A DNA stretch of 64,000 bases from Urechis unicinctus (GCA_034190875.2 CM067358.1:40715014-40779013), one strand, 5' to 3'; counted from the first letter of the stretch, positions 46,389 to 57,299 are shown. Notes: a model not told the origin generated them from the letters alone. A program made the numbers and translations.

Positions 46389-46505
46389 GTTTACTTACTA
46401 AATTTATTTGTCCAATTGACAGCTCTTAGTAAGCAACTGTTATAGCGTAATTAAGTACCAGTTATAGCGTAGTTAAGCACATGCTATAGCTGAGTTAAAC
46501 ACATA

Positions 46506-47165
46506 CTATAGCGAGGAAGTGTCTTCCTCTCCACTGGCCCTTATTGATTCGGTGCTTGTTTTTCCAAATTGACAGTGCTTAACTCTTGTTAAAGCCGCAG
46601 TTAATGGAGCTAAAAACATGCCATAGCGATGATATAGCTCACAAGTGGCAGTGCTTAGTGCGTGTCCAACCAACGGGTCAGTCTCGAGGTCTGTAATTAG
46701 CTTTGGCTGGTGTTCTGGTGGGATTGGTAGAAACATACAAGCTATACCTGAGTATAGCTGTAGCAATGATTGACCTAGAGTGCGCGTCATGCTAGCGCCT
46801 AGCCTAGCCTCGTATCTCACATACAGCTTTATGATCTCTTCATCAGACATTGATTCAACCTGGTCAATTTTAAGGCACTCTAAACCATGGTACTGACGGG
46901 CCTGACCCCCGGCTATGACGGCAGCAAGCCTATCTCTCTTGGAAGACACATCTACACCAGGGGTGTAACTAGGTTCCGCTCCCCCAGACTTTGTCTCCAC
47001 TAAGCTAGTGGTGTCCTGTTTATCAATAATGGTATCAGGATCCATGAATATACGTATATGCCTTCGAGCTTCAAAATACTGCACCGCTACCCAAATGAAG
47101 AAACCTAAATTGGTTACTGATGCAGCGGCTGCTATCAAGGTCAATATCACTTCAATTGACGGCAT
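46506..47165 (-). CDS. Polinton protein with N-terminal membrane anchor, 219 aa
   Basis: Intact frame starting MPSIEVILTLIAAAASVTNL, a hydrophobic helix to about residue 30, then a mostly soluble region with YVRYEARLGASMTRTLGQSL. Its start overlaps the ATPase stop by 14 bases. Position suggests a virion or assembly protein, but I do not know a defined function for it. Confidence 0.6.
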   Translation of the reverse strand: MPSIEVILTLIAAAASVTNLGFFIWVAVQYFEARRHIRIFMDPDTIIDKQDTTSLVETKSGGAEPSYTPGVDVSSKRDRLAAVIAGGQARQYHGLECLKIDQVESMSDEEIIKLYVRYEARLGASMTRTLGQSLLQLYSGIACMFLPIPPEHQPKLITDLETDPLVGHALSTATCELYHRYGMFLAPLTAALTRVKHCQFGKTSTESIRASGEEDTSSL

Positions 47166-47829
47166 ATGCAGTAGGATGATTAGTCTTCAGCAGCGGTTTT
47201 GCGTGCTTGGTCTTGGCTAGTAGTTGGCGTACTGTGGCACGTTGCTCTTTTGTTGGAATTACATCATTTTCACGCAAGGCGTCTTCAAACGAGTCATGGT
47301 CCTTGGTGTGAAAGAGCACCATCCAGCGAGTCTGCTCACGTAAGTCCTTCAGCACAGAGTTGTACTTTTTGGTGAGGACCCAGACACTTTGCTGGGCATG
47401 GCGGCCGCTAAAGGCCAGTTCGGATAACATGTCTTTCTTCTTGGTTAGGGCCTTTGTTGCCGAACATTCATCAATAATGTAGAGGGTAGGCTCGCCCTTG
47501 AAGCAGTGGTAGAAAGCCCTCAGGTGGTCATGGAGCCGCTCCCCTGGATCAACAACGTAGACCTCTGAATCATCCCACACCCATGACCGCGACTGATAGG
47601 CCTCTTTGTAACGTATGGTAGGGCAGAGGATTATAATATGCTCGAAGGCACCGAAGAAGGGCCCTTCAAGTAGGTCGAGGATGAATGCGGTTTTTCCACA
47701 TCCTGTCTGCCCACAAACAATTGCCGAACAGGGACCATCTGGAAATGTAAACTCAGTTTTCGGTTTCATCAAAACCTTGTTAGTAGACTGCACGGACGAA
47801 CCTGCAATCTTTAATGTTAAGCTGTGCAT
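47152..47829 (-). CDS. Polinton genome-packaging ATPase (FtsK/HerA, A32-like), 225 aa
   Basis: P-loop ATPase that should pump the element's DNA into capsids. Walker A is GQTGCGKT at residues 40-47 after the strand PCSAIVC; Walker B is TLYIIDECS near residue 115; a sensor region QSVWVLTKKYNSVLKDL follows. The size matches the compact A32-type packaging ATPases of Polintons, adintoviruses and virophages. The start lies inside the capsid gene end (50-base overlap). It is one of the few large genes with an unbroken frame. Confidence 0.9.
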   Translation of the reverse strand: MHSLTLKIAGSSVQSTNKVLMKPKTEFTFPDGPCSAIVCGQTGCGKTAFILDLLEGPFFGAFEHIIILCPTIRYKEAYQSRSWVWDDSEVYVVDPGERLHDHLRAFYHCFKGEPTLYIIDECSATKALTKKKDMLSELAFSGRHAQQSVWVLTKKYNSVLKDLREQTRWMVLFHTKDHDSFEDALRENDVIPTKEQRATVRQLLAKTKHAKPLLKTNHPTAYAVN

Positions 47830-49063
47830 CCATTACAATATACATATAAGCGTTCAATGCACCGGCCGCCTGTGATTTTTTCGTGATCTGTATGGTGATA
47901 CCCTCAGACGCATTCTCCACGGTCCTGCCACTGTCGTCATCACTCGTCCTTAAGTAGAGCCACAGAGCATACTTGGTGGTTAGGTACTCTCCTAGGGACA
48001 CGTCCGACAATGCCAAGTCTTTTGCAGCTATTGCTACACTGGGGTCTCATTTACTCATTGCTGCAAAGGCCTTCTTTACCTCATCCCACTGCTGGTAGCC
48101 ACGCATACCTTGGGCATAGAGGTGGTTGGGGATGCCCTCAATGGTCACCTCAACTTTTGTAATCTTTAGGTTGTAGAACGACTCTGTCTTCCTGGCGTAT
48201 GAGGCACCCTCTGGGTCTTCAAAGAGCAGTAGGATGCCCTTCATGCTGCGAGCAGGCACGTTCAGGTTGATGTTCCACAGTGTATCTCTTTTATTGTATA
48301 CAAGCTTCCTGTGACGAAGAACACGGTCATACCGAATCGAGAGCCAACCTGTGTACTGGGTGCGTATCATGCGGCCCAACTCTATTTGGGTAACCATGTC
48401 ATACTCCAGCGAGATGCCATCAGATTTTGTAGCTGGGAGCGGTGTCGCCTGTTGCGTGAATAACGCGGTTGTAGTCGTTGAACGTGAGCTCGTACTCCAG
48501 TCTGTCACTAAGCGCACTCTGGTAGAATGGCATGTGACTCTCGAGGAGTTCAAAGTCAAGCAGAACGTAGAACCTGTTACCATACACATTGGCTATGGCC
48601 AGGTCCTCTTTCTCGGTCTCATCCTTGTCTCCTGTCCCCATTCGTATCTTAGTTGTGTTTCTGTCATCTGATGTGTCAATGCCCTGATACTGGAGGCCCT
48701 GTCTCTCCTGTGCAGTCCGCCACGAGTCATGGTAACAGTGATACACATCGCTGTCATCAATAGACATGACCTCATTGCCAGAAATCTTGATTGTCAATTT
48801 TTAACCACGACGCGACCCAGGTTTTGCACTACGCTGCGGTTAAGATCAGTCGAGGTCAGCGTGATCGTAAAAGCCATCCGTGCTGTCCCTGGAACAATAA
48901 CGTCGTCTGCGCCTAGATTGGGGAAGCGAACCAGCAGTTGTTGGTTCTGGTCAATAGTGCTTGGATTGTTTGTAACGACTACAGACTGTCGCACGCCCTT
49001 TACCCCGAGCGGTTCGTGTATCCGGCGGTGTGGGTTTAGTTTGCGTCCGTAAGTACTCGTCAT
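47780..49063 (-). pseudogene. Polinton major capsid protein (double jelly-roll, hexon-type), broken
   Basis: About 428 codons from the ATG at 49063 to the TAA at 47,780. Segments read MTSTYGRKLNPHRRIHEPLG, later FELLESHMPFYQSALSD and MVTQIELGRMIRTQYTGWLS, and end near MDAQLNIKD. I assign it to the capsid by order (next to ATPase) and resemblance to Polinton/adintovirus hexons. Breaks: a frame change in the A-run near 48,795, another near 48,435, and an in-frame TGA at 48,047-48,049. Sequences on both sides of each break are otherwise well kept, so the damage is recent or partly sequencing error. Confidence 0.8.
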
Positions 49064-49103
49064 GTTGAATTCTTAATTACACTTATATCTTTAACACACA
49101 GAC
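49064..49103. promoter_or_regulatory. Divergent intergenic gap, likely shared promoter
   Basis: Forty bases separate the leftward capsid gene and the rightward coiled-coil gene. AT-rich with TAATTACACTTATATC; no defined promoter element can be proved. Position is the only evidence. Confidence 0.3.
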
Positions 49104-50380
49104 ATGGAGTTTGATAACCCAACATTTGACGATGCAGATGAGGAGGGGGCTATGGGAGGGGAGAGGAATGAGACTAACTTTGATGATGAGGAGCCTAACC
49201 TCATTGACGAAACTTTAGATACGTCGAGTACGACTAGTCCACCATGGGCTATTACTGAAATGCCTGCTGGGTTAACAGAAGATCAGGTGGGTTCCAAAGA
49301 AGAAACTGAAGTCTTAGTTACGAGGTGGGAGAAGGCAGTGTCTAAGCATGGGCTGCAGGCCACTCTGGAGTTTAGATCGTCTCAACAAGGTGACCTTTGG
49401 GTTAAGTGGGGCCGAGAATGGAAGCTTCTGACATGGAAGAACAATCAAAACAAATTCCTCTCTCCTAGGAGTATCCTAGATTACGGTGGTACACAGTTTG
49501 CTCGGGCTCTTGGGATAAAACCTGAACTATCCGAAAAGGCAGTAAAAGCCCTACAAGGCGTTGACCAAGCTGCTGCTAAAGCGGAAGCTGGAGAGATTGA
49601 AATGAGCGCCCTCGACCATGAAGCCATGACAGAGCAAGGTGGTGTGGAAGAAACAAGATTAATAGAGGACATTCATAACACCATACAAGACCTAGGTACA
49701 CAAACAGACAACGAACTACCACTCAGAGAGCTTGTAGGGCTTGACAAGGCTATGCAGACCCAGAGGGGTGAGCTGGTGAACAACCTAGCTAAGATAACTG
49801 AGATAGAAAAGGATATAGCCCGACGGGAAGCTAAAATGGCAAACCTGGAGGAGGAAGGGAGGGGTGAAAGTGGAGCATGGAGATTCCAAGCAAATGAGCT
49901 TGCAGAGCTGCAGGACCTGCGGCGTGTCCGTGTTGAGGCTGCCTCTGTAAACCGTGAACGTCTGCGAACCCAAATTAACCGCATCAGGGAAACGATCAAC
50001 AGACTTCTTAATCAGAACACAACGCTAGCTGAGCGTGTGCGCACTCTGTTCCGAGAGCACGGTATAACAATCGCCTCCATCCTCACTGCGATTAGATTGG
50101 CAATCTCGACCCTGGTAGTTGCTTTGACGGGCGGAGGGAGCACTAGTCAAACCCCGGCACCAACGCCGACACCAGCTGATAAGCCCGGTTTAAAGGAATG
50201 GATTAAAAAACAGCTGCCCTTCCAGTAATTATTGGCTCCATCGTATCATGGCTGCTTAAGTCAGCTGCAAAGGTGGCTGGTTGGATGGCAGAACATGTAT
50301 GGGCCGCAGCTGTGGCGGTGGGGGGAGTTATACTCCTGATACTCCGTGACTTACTACTTAGCAAACCAAAGCACAGCTAA
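49104..50380 (+). pseudogene. Polinton coiled-coil membrane protein, frameshifted near its end
   Basis: Open from the ATG at 49104 for 374 codons to 50228: an acidic N-terminus, a basic central patch (LWVKWGREWKLLTWKNNQNK), a long coiled coil around residues 230-320, and a hydrophobic segment HGITIASILTAIRLAISTLV near 328-347. Just before the stop the frame changes (near 50,215) and the downstream frame encodes VSWLLKSAAKVAGWMAEHVW and a second hydrophobic segment, ending at 50,380. A conserved Polinton gene of unknown function; the 374-codon part might still be made. Confidence 0.65.
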
Positions 50381-51456
50381 GCCTATAGTGATTCCGCCTA
50401 CAATAAGAGCGGTTTTCTCATCCTCGTGCGCCCCACGCAGACCGGTCTTGGCCATAGGGGCCGGCCATGGAGAGGGGAGTTCCATATCTGTATCTGGCGG
50501 AGGGTCAAAGCTTCCTCTATCTGGAACCACTGGAACTGAGTTGACATCAACATTGCTGCCGATCTGCTGTTCTGCAGTCGCGATGGTAATCAGATTGTTG
50601 TACCCAGCAACGTCTCCAATGGCGAGGCTCATATCTGACGGAGCCATGTACAGGCCCGTTCCAAACACATAATCAATCTTTGAGGAAGCTTTCTGGAGGA
50701 CGTTCTGATACCGGCGGATGGATGACGGAATGTCCACTGGGAATTGATGGCATCCTCAACGTCAGCCTGAAATTGCTTTTGGGCATCAAATGACGTTCCA
50801 ACACCTAGTATCTTTGAGCGGGTCTGCGCCTGAGCACTAAGAATGGCCCAGACATAATTCGGAATGCTGTCGTTAATTCGTTCAACGCCGGTCTGTGTAA
50901 AGCCCTCAGACGTGTCCAGTATAGATGTACTCCAGGCCTCATCTGCTTCTGGTCCCTGTGCTAGATGTAGAACAGCACCCATTTTTTCCTGAAAGGATTG
51001 TAGGTTGCTCGCGTGGGCAAAACCTGGCTTTGTATCCTTTTCCGCCTCAAAGGCCATCCGTGTAGGGTCATAACGAACGTTTCGACCAGCAACCTTGACG
51101 ACACTCCCGTAACCATACGCATCATGTGCATATAAGATACCAAGGCCACTATTAACTACGGTTGCCTTCTGGTGCCAGTCTGTGTTTGGTTGAACACCAA
51201 AGTTAGTGCAGAGTCTCTCATGTGCCCTCTTGTCATATGTATTGTTATAGGGGTCATAGGCATGATCCTGAGGTAGAGGCGCTTGCAGTTCTGCTAATTG
51301 GGGGTTCTCAATATTTATGCATGCCGCACATTCCGCGGCCAGAACGAGGCCATGGGTGGGCAGCCCCGTTGACCTCCGACCTCGTTAGCCGGACCGCAGC
51401 GAGTTGTAAACATGTCATCGTCTGCCGCTGTGTCTCGACCAAATAGCCATCGTTAA

Positions 51457-51594
51457 TTTTGCGTTCCGTTTTGTAAGAGTGATGGAACAGTTAACCCAGA
51501 TATTTCATTTCACCGACTTCTAAAAGATTCTACAAAAAGAAAAGCCTGGCTTCACAAAATGAGGCGAAAACAAGGTCCAGAACACGGGTTCATG
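51457..51594 (+). pseudogene. THAP-type zinc finger exon of the ISL2EU element
   Basis: The frame reads FCVPFCKSDGTVNPDISFHR, then DSTKRKAWLHKMRRKQG. Cys-x3-Cys, the FH(R) block and the conserved Trp are THAP features; it would bind the transposon ends. A donor ATG/GTGAGT at 51,594 suggests a spliced exon. A stop lies right before the first Cys and no start joins in frame. Confidence 0.6.
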
Positions 51595-52022
51595 GTGAGT
51601 TGTTTACAACTACGATCTAGTACATGTGACTGTGAGCGATTATAAGAAGGCTTGAGCTATTTGAATAGTTTCATGTGTTTTAAGAAAGTAAAGCACATAA
51701 GAAGGAATACGTTGATACTTTTCATATTTATTATCTTGTTTTCATAATGTATATGCACTCCAGGTATCAGACAGCACGTCTGTGTGTTCTCTCCATTTCA
51801 CCAAGGACGATTTCAGGTGGACACCTGTAAGGAAGTGCCTTAAATCGACAGCGATCCCCTCCATATCCGAATGGTCGTCACCTAAAGAACCAAGAAGATT
51901 ACCAAGCATGATATAGAGTAATCTTATATTCATACAAATTTAATTGCTCTTTACAAAAAGAACTTGTGTCAAATGATTCTTAAGAAAATACCTGCTGTCT
52001 TACATGTGGACATAAACACACA

Positions 52023-52122
<100 letters not shown>

Positions 52123-52139
52123 ATCAGTGTAGTTGACAA

Positions 52140-52685
52140 CTACCAGGTTTTATTAACGACAACCAGCACCAGTCAAGTAGACGACCAGCCCCTGCCTGCT
52201 GATCTTGACATCCAGATGATTGTGGAAGAGAGTGACAGCAAAGAAGTCAGCTAGAGAAGTTACTACAGGATATTCAAATCAAGTATGAAGAATCACAAAA
52301 ACAGAATCAGGCCATGAAAGATCAACTACAGATCGAAAAGTTCGGTATTTGTCGGGTTTCCTATGATCCTGACATGGTACGGTTTTATACTGGGTTCAGG
52401 AACTATCTTGACTTTGTAGCTTTTTTTGAATACCTACAGCCGGTGGCTAAGAACATGACCAGTATGTACTATGTTCCTAGTACAGATGTTACAATGGCAG
52501 TTAAGACTAGAGGCATGCAACTCATTGATGAGTTGTTTATGTTTCTGTGTCATCTAAGGGTTGGGCTTAAAACTAAAGACTTAGGAGTCAGATTTAGCCG
52601 GTGCCAGGTCTGGGGTAGTGAAGTCTTGGCCAAATCTTCTGGTATGACTTTGAATCCCCTGGACTTGAACTTCGCCATCTGGTAG
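52140..52685 (+). pseudogene. ISL2EU transposase, N-terminal region
   Basis: A coiled-coil lead (LLQDIQIKYEESQKQNQAMK) is followed by KFGICRVSYDPDMVRFYTGF and LIDELFMFLCHLRVGLKTKD, the helix-turn-helix region preceding the DDE_Tnp_4 nuclease. The frame ends at 52,685 without the catalytic residues. Confidence 0.65.
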
Positions 52686-53560
52686 AGCACACCACCAATA
52701 TGCCCACACTGACCACTAAGGCCTATAGTACAGCTACAGGAGGCTGTCAGGATTGCTGTCGGCTCCTCTGTAGATAATGTGATCTGTTAAAAAACCATCA
52801 TTGGGAATATCAAATGCATTCAATGATTATGTCTAAGATTTCATATTGATTGACTTGATTTTGAGTTAATTCACAGAGATAGCATGAATCTGCAGATATT
52901 TTGAAACATCTCACCTCCTAATTTTATCCATGCACTACCAACCACACGGTGTGGATTTTATTATCTCTATCGGGGCGATGCAGTGGATACGTTCTTAACT
53001 CTGCAAGAAATGGAAAAGCATGCCAGATTAGGATCTTAATGGTTGTATAATCAGGAAATATTAGTGAGGATTATATAAGTGTGAATCATCATGTCTTCAT
53101 GCGTACCATGTGTTGTCAAAAACAATTCTACAGCAGCGTCTTTTCTCCTTATCTTCAGTTTTTATCAATAAAAAATGTTTAAAAATTTTGACCACTACCA
53201 TGTAGTCGAGTTTTTTCCTCATGCTAAGAGACAGTAACCACATGCATTTATGGGCCACAATAACCATGCAAGCAAGACATATGTATTCAGGTCGAGATGT
53301 CATACCTCTATTGAGTGGGCATCTTCATTGTTCTTCTGGGATCTGTGACATCTTCCCTTGATGACACAGCAGTTACTGACAAGCTTTACCACTGGAGAAA
53401 TAAACATGATCAAATAAGCATCTATCCTGTGTTATCCATCCTGAGTGAAAAGCGATCAACTACTTAAACACACCTCCAAACAACTCTGTCAACGCCACCG
53501 GCAAGCGCCCAGATGCCAAGCGGTCGCCGACCATGCAGGTATATGTAATGATAAAATTAC

Positions 53561-53711
53561 CTGTTATCCCGTGGACGTATTCCTCATCAAAATATTTCAT
53601 GGCTTTTGCGATGTTTCTTTTCCCAGAAGCATTCGAAGTCTTTGATAAATAGGTTTCGACAAACCCGAACGATAAGAGGGGAACGAGAGACAAATCACGC
53701 TTACTCGCCAT
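53561..53711 (-). pseudogene. First exon of the second ISL2EU gene (YqaJ partner), tentative
   Basis: The ATG at 53711 opens MASKRDLSLVPLLSFGFVET and reaches NIAKAMKYFDEEYVHGI before a good donor (ACAG/GTAATT). Its position at the far end and opposite strand from the transposase fits the second ISL2EU gene, which encodes a YqaJ nuclease. The nuclease core is not present here, so the assignment rests on layout. Confidence 0.4.
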
Positions 53712-54015
53712 CTTCGCCGTGTTGTTTACATGTGCGGCGACTCGAGGGCTGCTGATAGCCCTTACTAGCCTCGTTCTCGATATCGCTGCATTATTCATGA
53801 GGCAATATTAAGAACCCCCAATAGGCGACGCACTGTGTAATAAAGGTGAAAGGTGTAGAGAGCTTTCACGAGTGGAATCCCAGCCTCGAGGTGATTGTGG
53901 GATGACACGCCGCAGCCGGCTATTGCACACCACACTGCAAAGTTAAACTGGTTCTTCAAAAACGGGTTAGTTTATCTCCCGCACCATATGAGGCTCGATA
54001 CACACCACCCGTACC

Positions 54016-54730
54016 ATGTGGGGTAGCTTTTCTATTGAAACTAAAGGATTGTTTATTCATAGTGCTATGTATCACATTCTGTCAAATGTTCAAAGCAGCG
54101 ACGCTGTGTCCCTGCAAAATGCTATTGACAATAGTGTAGGTGATCTATGCATAGGTCTTAGGTCAATCACATATACTGTGGGTTGGTATAACACTGAATC
54201 ATATGTGTCTATTAGAACGAGGCAAATTTCTACAGGAGAAGAAGAAGGTGTCGTTTTGTCCCCTGGCCTCTGGAACTTCAAACTTGTGCAGGATGAATTT
54301 ACAGCTCTAGGGCTTACTTTGGCGAATAATGCTCATGATGGGACTATCACCGTTAAAAAACGTTGTGTTAAAAATGTTGGGTCTTGATAAGCCAACTCTG
54401 GTTGGAGGATGGATTCCTTCAGGTCGTTACGATGCCCCCCTGGCCCGTCAACTTTAGCGTCTTTAACCCACTTTATGTCCACCTCGATCAAGTCAGTACC
54501 ACGCATAACATGCTTGATGGTGCGCCCACTACGCTTCTTGAAGTTGTGGGCTGTGGGGCGGCTCTTTCGGTGATATCATAACCACCCGGGTCCCTAATCC
54601 TGTGTCAAAACGTGTTAATGTAGGAGCTGTGAATGAATTAAAGGTTCAGATAAGAAATTGTAAGGGACGTCTACTGAACAACCACGACTTACCTATTGGT
54701 GTCGTTCTCGAATTTACAAGATGTCAATAA
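54016..54730 (+). pseudogene. Conserved Polinton gene upstream of fiber, frameshifted
   Basis: The first part (from about 54,016) includes IDNSVGDLCIGLRSITYTVG and GLWNFKLVQDEFTALGLTLA. Near 54,385-54,460 and again near 54,550 the frame changes, while recognisable pieces such as NPLYVHLDQVSTTHNMLDG and NELKVQIRNCKGRLLNNHDL continue to a stop at 54,728-54,730. The end overlaps the fiber start by ten bases. I recognise it as a common Polinton frame, possibly a minor capsid or fiber-anchoring protein, but the role is not known to me. Confidence 0.6.
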
Positions 54731-55365
54731 AAGCGAGTATTTATGGAACTCAACAGGAAGCGGACATGGGCGTCGGCCTCTCCGAATATGCAACAAAGAC
54801 CTATGTAGACTCACAAAAAATAGATAATGGCGGCAGTACTATGACTGGAGACCTTGAAATGGGAGATAATAAAATCGTTGAGCTGGGAGACCCGAGTTCG
54901 CCAAAGGATGCTGCTAACAAAAAGTATGTTGGTGACAGACACAGAGAGCATCGCAGGGACCTGAGAGAACACGTAGCTGAAAGAACGAAACCCCTCATTA
55001 CTGTTTGGGCAGAAGTAAGTGGCGCCCTTCGCAGAGGATATAGGTGGTCGTTTGGTGACGGGGGTCAAGACTCTCAAGACTTAAGGTGTGGATATACCAT
55101 GTTATCCAGCGGTAAGATCATTCGTATGGGGTTGTCGTCTGGAACGGTTGGTACTGGTACTGGTGAATTAGCAGTGTTTCCTATTATAAATGGGACAGCT
55201 CGCAATGTAGGAATAAGTAAGCCTACTAACGAACAGGCTGTTGTATTATCTTTAGCCCAACCTTTACAGCTGGAACAAGGCGATGTTATTAATTTTTATA
55301 CACCCACTGAAAACATAACCACGACTTGTACTTTAGTATCACTCCTAATTGAACATGATATATAG
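54721..55365 (+). CDS. Polinton fiber-like protein, 214 aa
   Basis: The frame is intact. The N-terminus is followed by the shaft-type motif MTGDLEMGDNKIVELGDPSS, ending PKDAANKKYV, as in trimeric phage and adintovirus fibers. After an acid/base-rich helix (HREHRRDLREHV) comes a beta-rich head of about 110 residues with GDVINFYTP and a terminal LVSLLIEHDI strand, resembling a TNF/C1q-like jelly roll. It should project from the capsid vertex and bind a receptor; that is inferred. Codons 46-114 are duplicated exactly at 44,968-45,174. Confidence 0.75.
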   Translation: MSIKASIYGTQQEADMGVGLSEYATKTYVDSQKIDNGGSTMTGDLEMGDNKIVELGDPSSPKDAANKKYVGDRHREHRRDLREHVAERTKPLITVWAEVSGALRRGYRWSFGDGGQDSQDLRCGYTMLSSGKIIRMGLSSGTVGTGTGELAVFPIINGTARNVGISKPTNEQAVVLSLAQPLQLEQGDVINFYTPTENITTTCTLVSLLIEHDI

Positions 55366-55386
55366 ACTTATGTATACTAAGACAGT

Positions 55387-55569
55387 ATGAAACAACAACC
55401 AACGACTGCACCGTTAAATCGGGAGCTGCCTCCATGTGGTCTAGGGCAATCCTATCGGCTGAATGAGATCAGTCTTAAGAAACAATACCTTGAGAAAGAA
55501 ATTGAAAAATATGGTGTTATGTACAAAAAACTGATCGTCCATTTAAAGAGTGGTGTTTGTTGGGTATAA
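55387..55569 (+). CDS. Small Polinton frame, 60 aa
   Basis: It begins MKQQPTTAPLNRELPPCGLG and contains SYRLNEISLKKQYLEKEIEK, a helical, probably coiled-coil segment shared by a group of Polinton proteins that usually continue further. Here it ends at a TAA that overlaps the next start as TAATG. Probably a real short or truncated gene. Confidence 0.45.
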   Translation: MKQQPTTAPLNRELPPCGLGQSYRLNEISLKKQYLEKEIEKYGVMYKKLIVHLKSGVCWV

Positions 55570-56536
55570 TGGAGGTGGCGATAAAATCTTTCTGCAACGA
55601 TCATATTGGATTCATGCAAAATACAGACCAGTGGGAGACCACGAGGAAGGGCTGCGTTGGAGGAAGTGACTACTCCGCCATTATAGGGCAAAACTACTTC
55701 AGCAGCTATAGCAAGAAGCTAACAGAAAAAACTAGCAACGACGGTGTTCGCTTTAGCGCACCCTGCCTCTGTGGTACGACTTTTGAGGAGGTTGCAATTG
55801 CGGTATTGGAGAAGGTGTACGGCACCAAGGTCTACGGAAATAACATCTATATTGAGGGTGGCGCGACGGCCTACTCTCCGGATGGCTTTTGTGTGCTCCC
55901 GATCTGGCGTCAGGATGGCCGGGGGAGTGGAGTGGATGCTGTCTGTCTGGGGAATCCTGAGGAGGTTGGGCTGCTCGAGATAAAGTGCCCCTACACTCGG
56001 AGTCCTGGGAGGGTGATTCCGAACATGTATAAGCCTCAGGTTCTGTTGGGGCTGCACCATAGTCTGGTGGCGACCATCGGGGTGTTTGTCGATTGCGTTT
56101 TCAGGTTGTGCTCATTTGAGGACCTGGGGAGCTGTCTTCAAGACCCTCCACCCCCACCTGAGGCGTATAACCAGGTGTATCACAAGGATCGGAAAAAGTA
56201 TAAGGAGACGGTGGCTTGGGGTGGGCGGGGGTGGAGGGGCTTGAAGACGGCGACTATAGCGCTAACGGGAGGTTTAATAGTTGCTTGGGCTTGGAACAGG
56301 AGCATCACGGTCCTTGGTTGGGAAGACCGAGTGGAACCACAGAGAGGCCGACGGGGGCTTTCTACTGTTGGAAGCTCTTTACAATAAGATTGATAACCGC
56401 TCGTCCTGATCCCGACTTTATCGAGAAGAACGACGCTAAGGTTGCCCAGTTTATACAGGACTTCAACCGCTTGAAAAATGGAACTTACAGCGACGGTCGC
56501 AGATATTTCTCACTCGATGACCTCTATGGTGACTAA
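55569..56536 (+). pseudogene. YqaJ/lambda-exonuclease-like nuclease, frameshifted near its C-terminus
   Basis: The start at 55569 is chosen because it forms TAATG with the preceding stop. PD-(D/E)XK features of the YqaJ/lambda-exonuclease family are visible: RKGCVGGSDYSAIIG near residues 25-40, FEEVAIAVLEKVYG near 72-85, the metal-binding Asp in YSPDGF, LLEIKCPY with Glu and Lys, and the Gln in YKPQVLLGL. This nuclease resects DNA ends for recombination. The last third changes frame between about 56,200 and 56,340; the other frame ends PDFIEKNDAKVAQFIQDFNR and stops at 56,536, about 6 bases before the right terminal repeat. The core is unbroken. Confidence 0.8.
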
Positions 56537-56542
56537 CTACTG

Positions 56543-56653
56543 GTGTGGGCCTGGACCTTGCGGGGCTGGAAGGGCTCCTGGTATGGAGGGGGGAGGTGCG
56601 AGCGGTTAGTCCAGTTTTGTAGCTGTGCTCGTACCCCCAGTCTCTATACTACT
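56543..56653. repeat. Right terminal inverted repeat of the Polinton
   Basis: Inverted copy of the left end, finishing CCCCCAGTCTCTATACTACT. It abuts a long (GTAT)n array directly. Confidence 0.9.
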
Positions 56654-56937
56654 GTATGTATGAATGTATGTATGTATGTATGTATGTATGTATGTATGTA
56701 TGTATGTATGTATGTATGTATGTATGTATGTATGTATGTATGTATGTATGTATGTATGTATGTATGTATGTATGTATGTATGTATGTATGTATGTATGTA
56801 TGTATGTATGTATGTATGTATGTATGTATGTATGTATGTATGTATGTATGTATGTATGTATGTATGTATGTATGTATGTATGTATGTATGTATGTATGTA
56901 TGTATATATGTTTGTATGTATGTTTGTATGTATGTAT
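56654..56937. repeat. (GTAT)n microsatellite, about 280 bp
   Basis: Starts at the base after the Polinton terminus and runs through GTAT units with one GAAT and a few GTTT variants. The left flank of the Polinton (35,540-35,552) also has GTATGTATG. Long frames across it are repeat artefacts. Confidence 0.95.
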
Positions 56938-57299
56938 GTATGATAGCTCAGATTTTGACATGCGATACGGGTCGCAATTTTCAACAAATTTCGTCAATTC
57001 CAGTTACGATAGCATTAAATTTGTCAGAAAATGACACAAGTGCAATGCTTAGTATATCCATGCTGTAGAATTCGACTTTAAAACAGTTTACATATTCTGA
57101 AAGTGTAATGTAATGAGAGACTGCAAGTTTTAATCTGCTACGCTGCAGCACGGAACAATGCGTCCCTCGCCCGCTTCCGGTGGTCATATACGCGCGGTTT
57201 ATATAGAAGTTTGCCTGTGGCTCTTAGGAAATATGCGGGTTGACTGGGGCCGAAGTCGAACCATATCGTATCGTGGTGTCCCAAACTTGCCTTGCCTAG

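Noticed and set aside
48790..48800. Programmed -1 frameshift in the capsid gene
   Set aside because: The A-run would allow slippage, but the zero-frame codons do not form a canonical slippery heptamer and the gene has two further breaks. Decay or sequencing error is simpler.
56543..57068. Met-Tyr-Val-Cys and Ile-His-Thr-Tyr repeat proteins
   Set aside because: They are translations of the (GTAT)n array next to the Polinton end.
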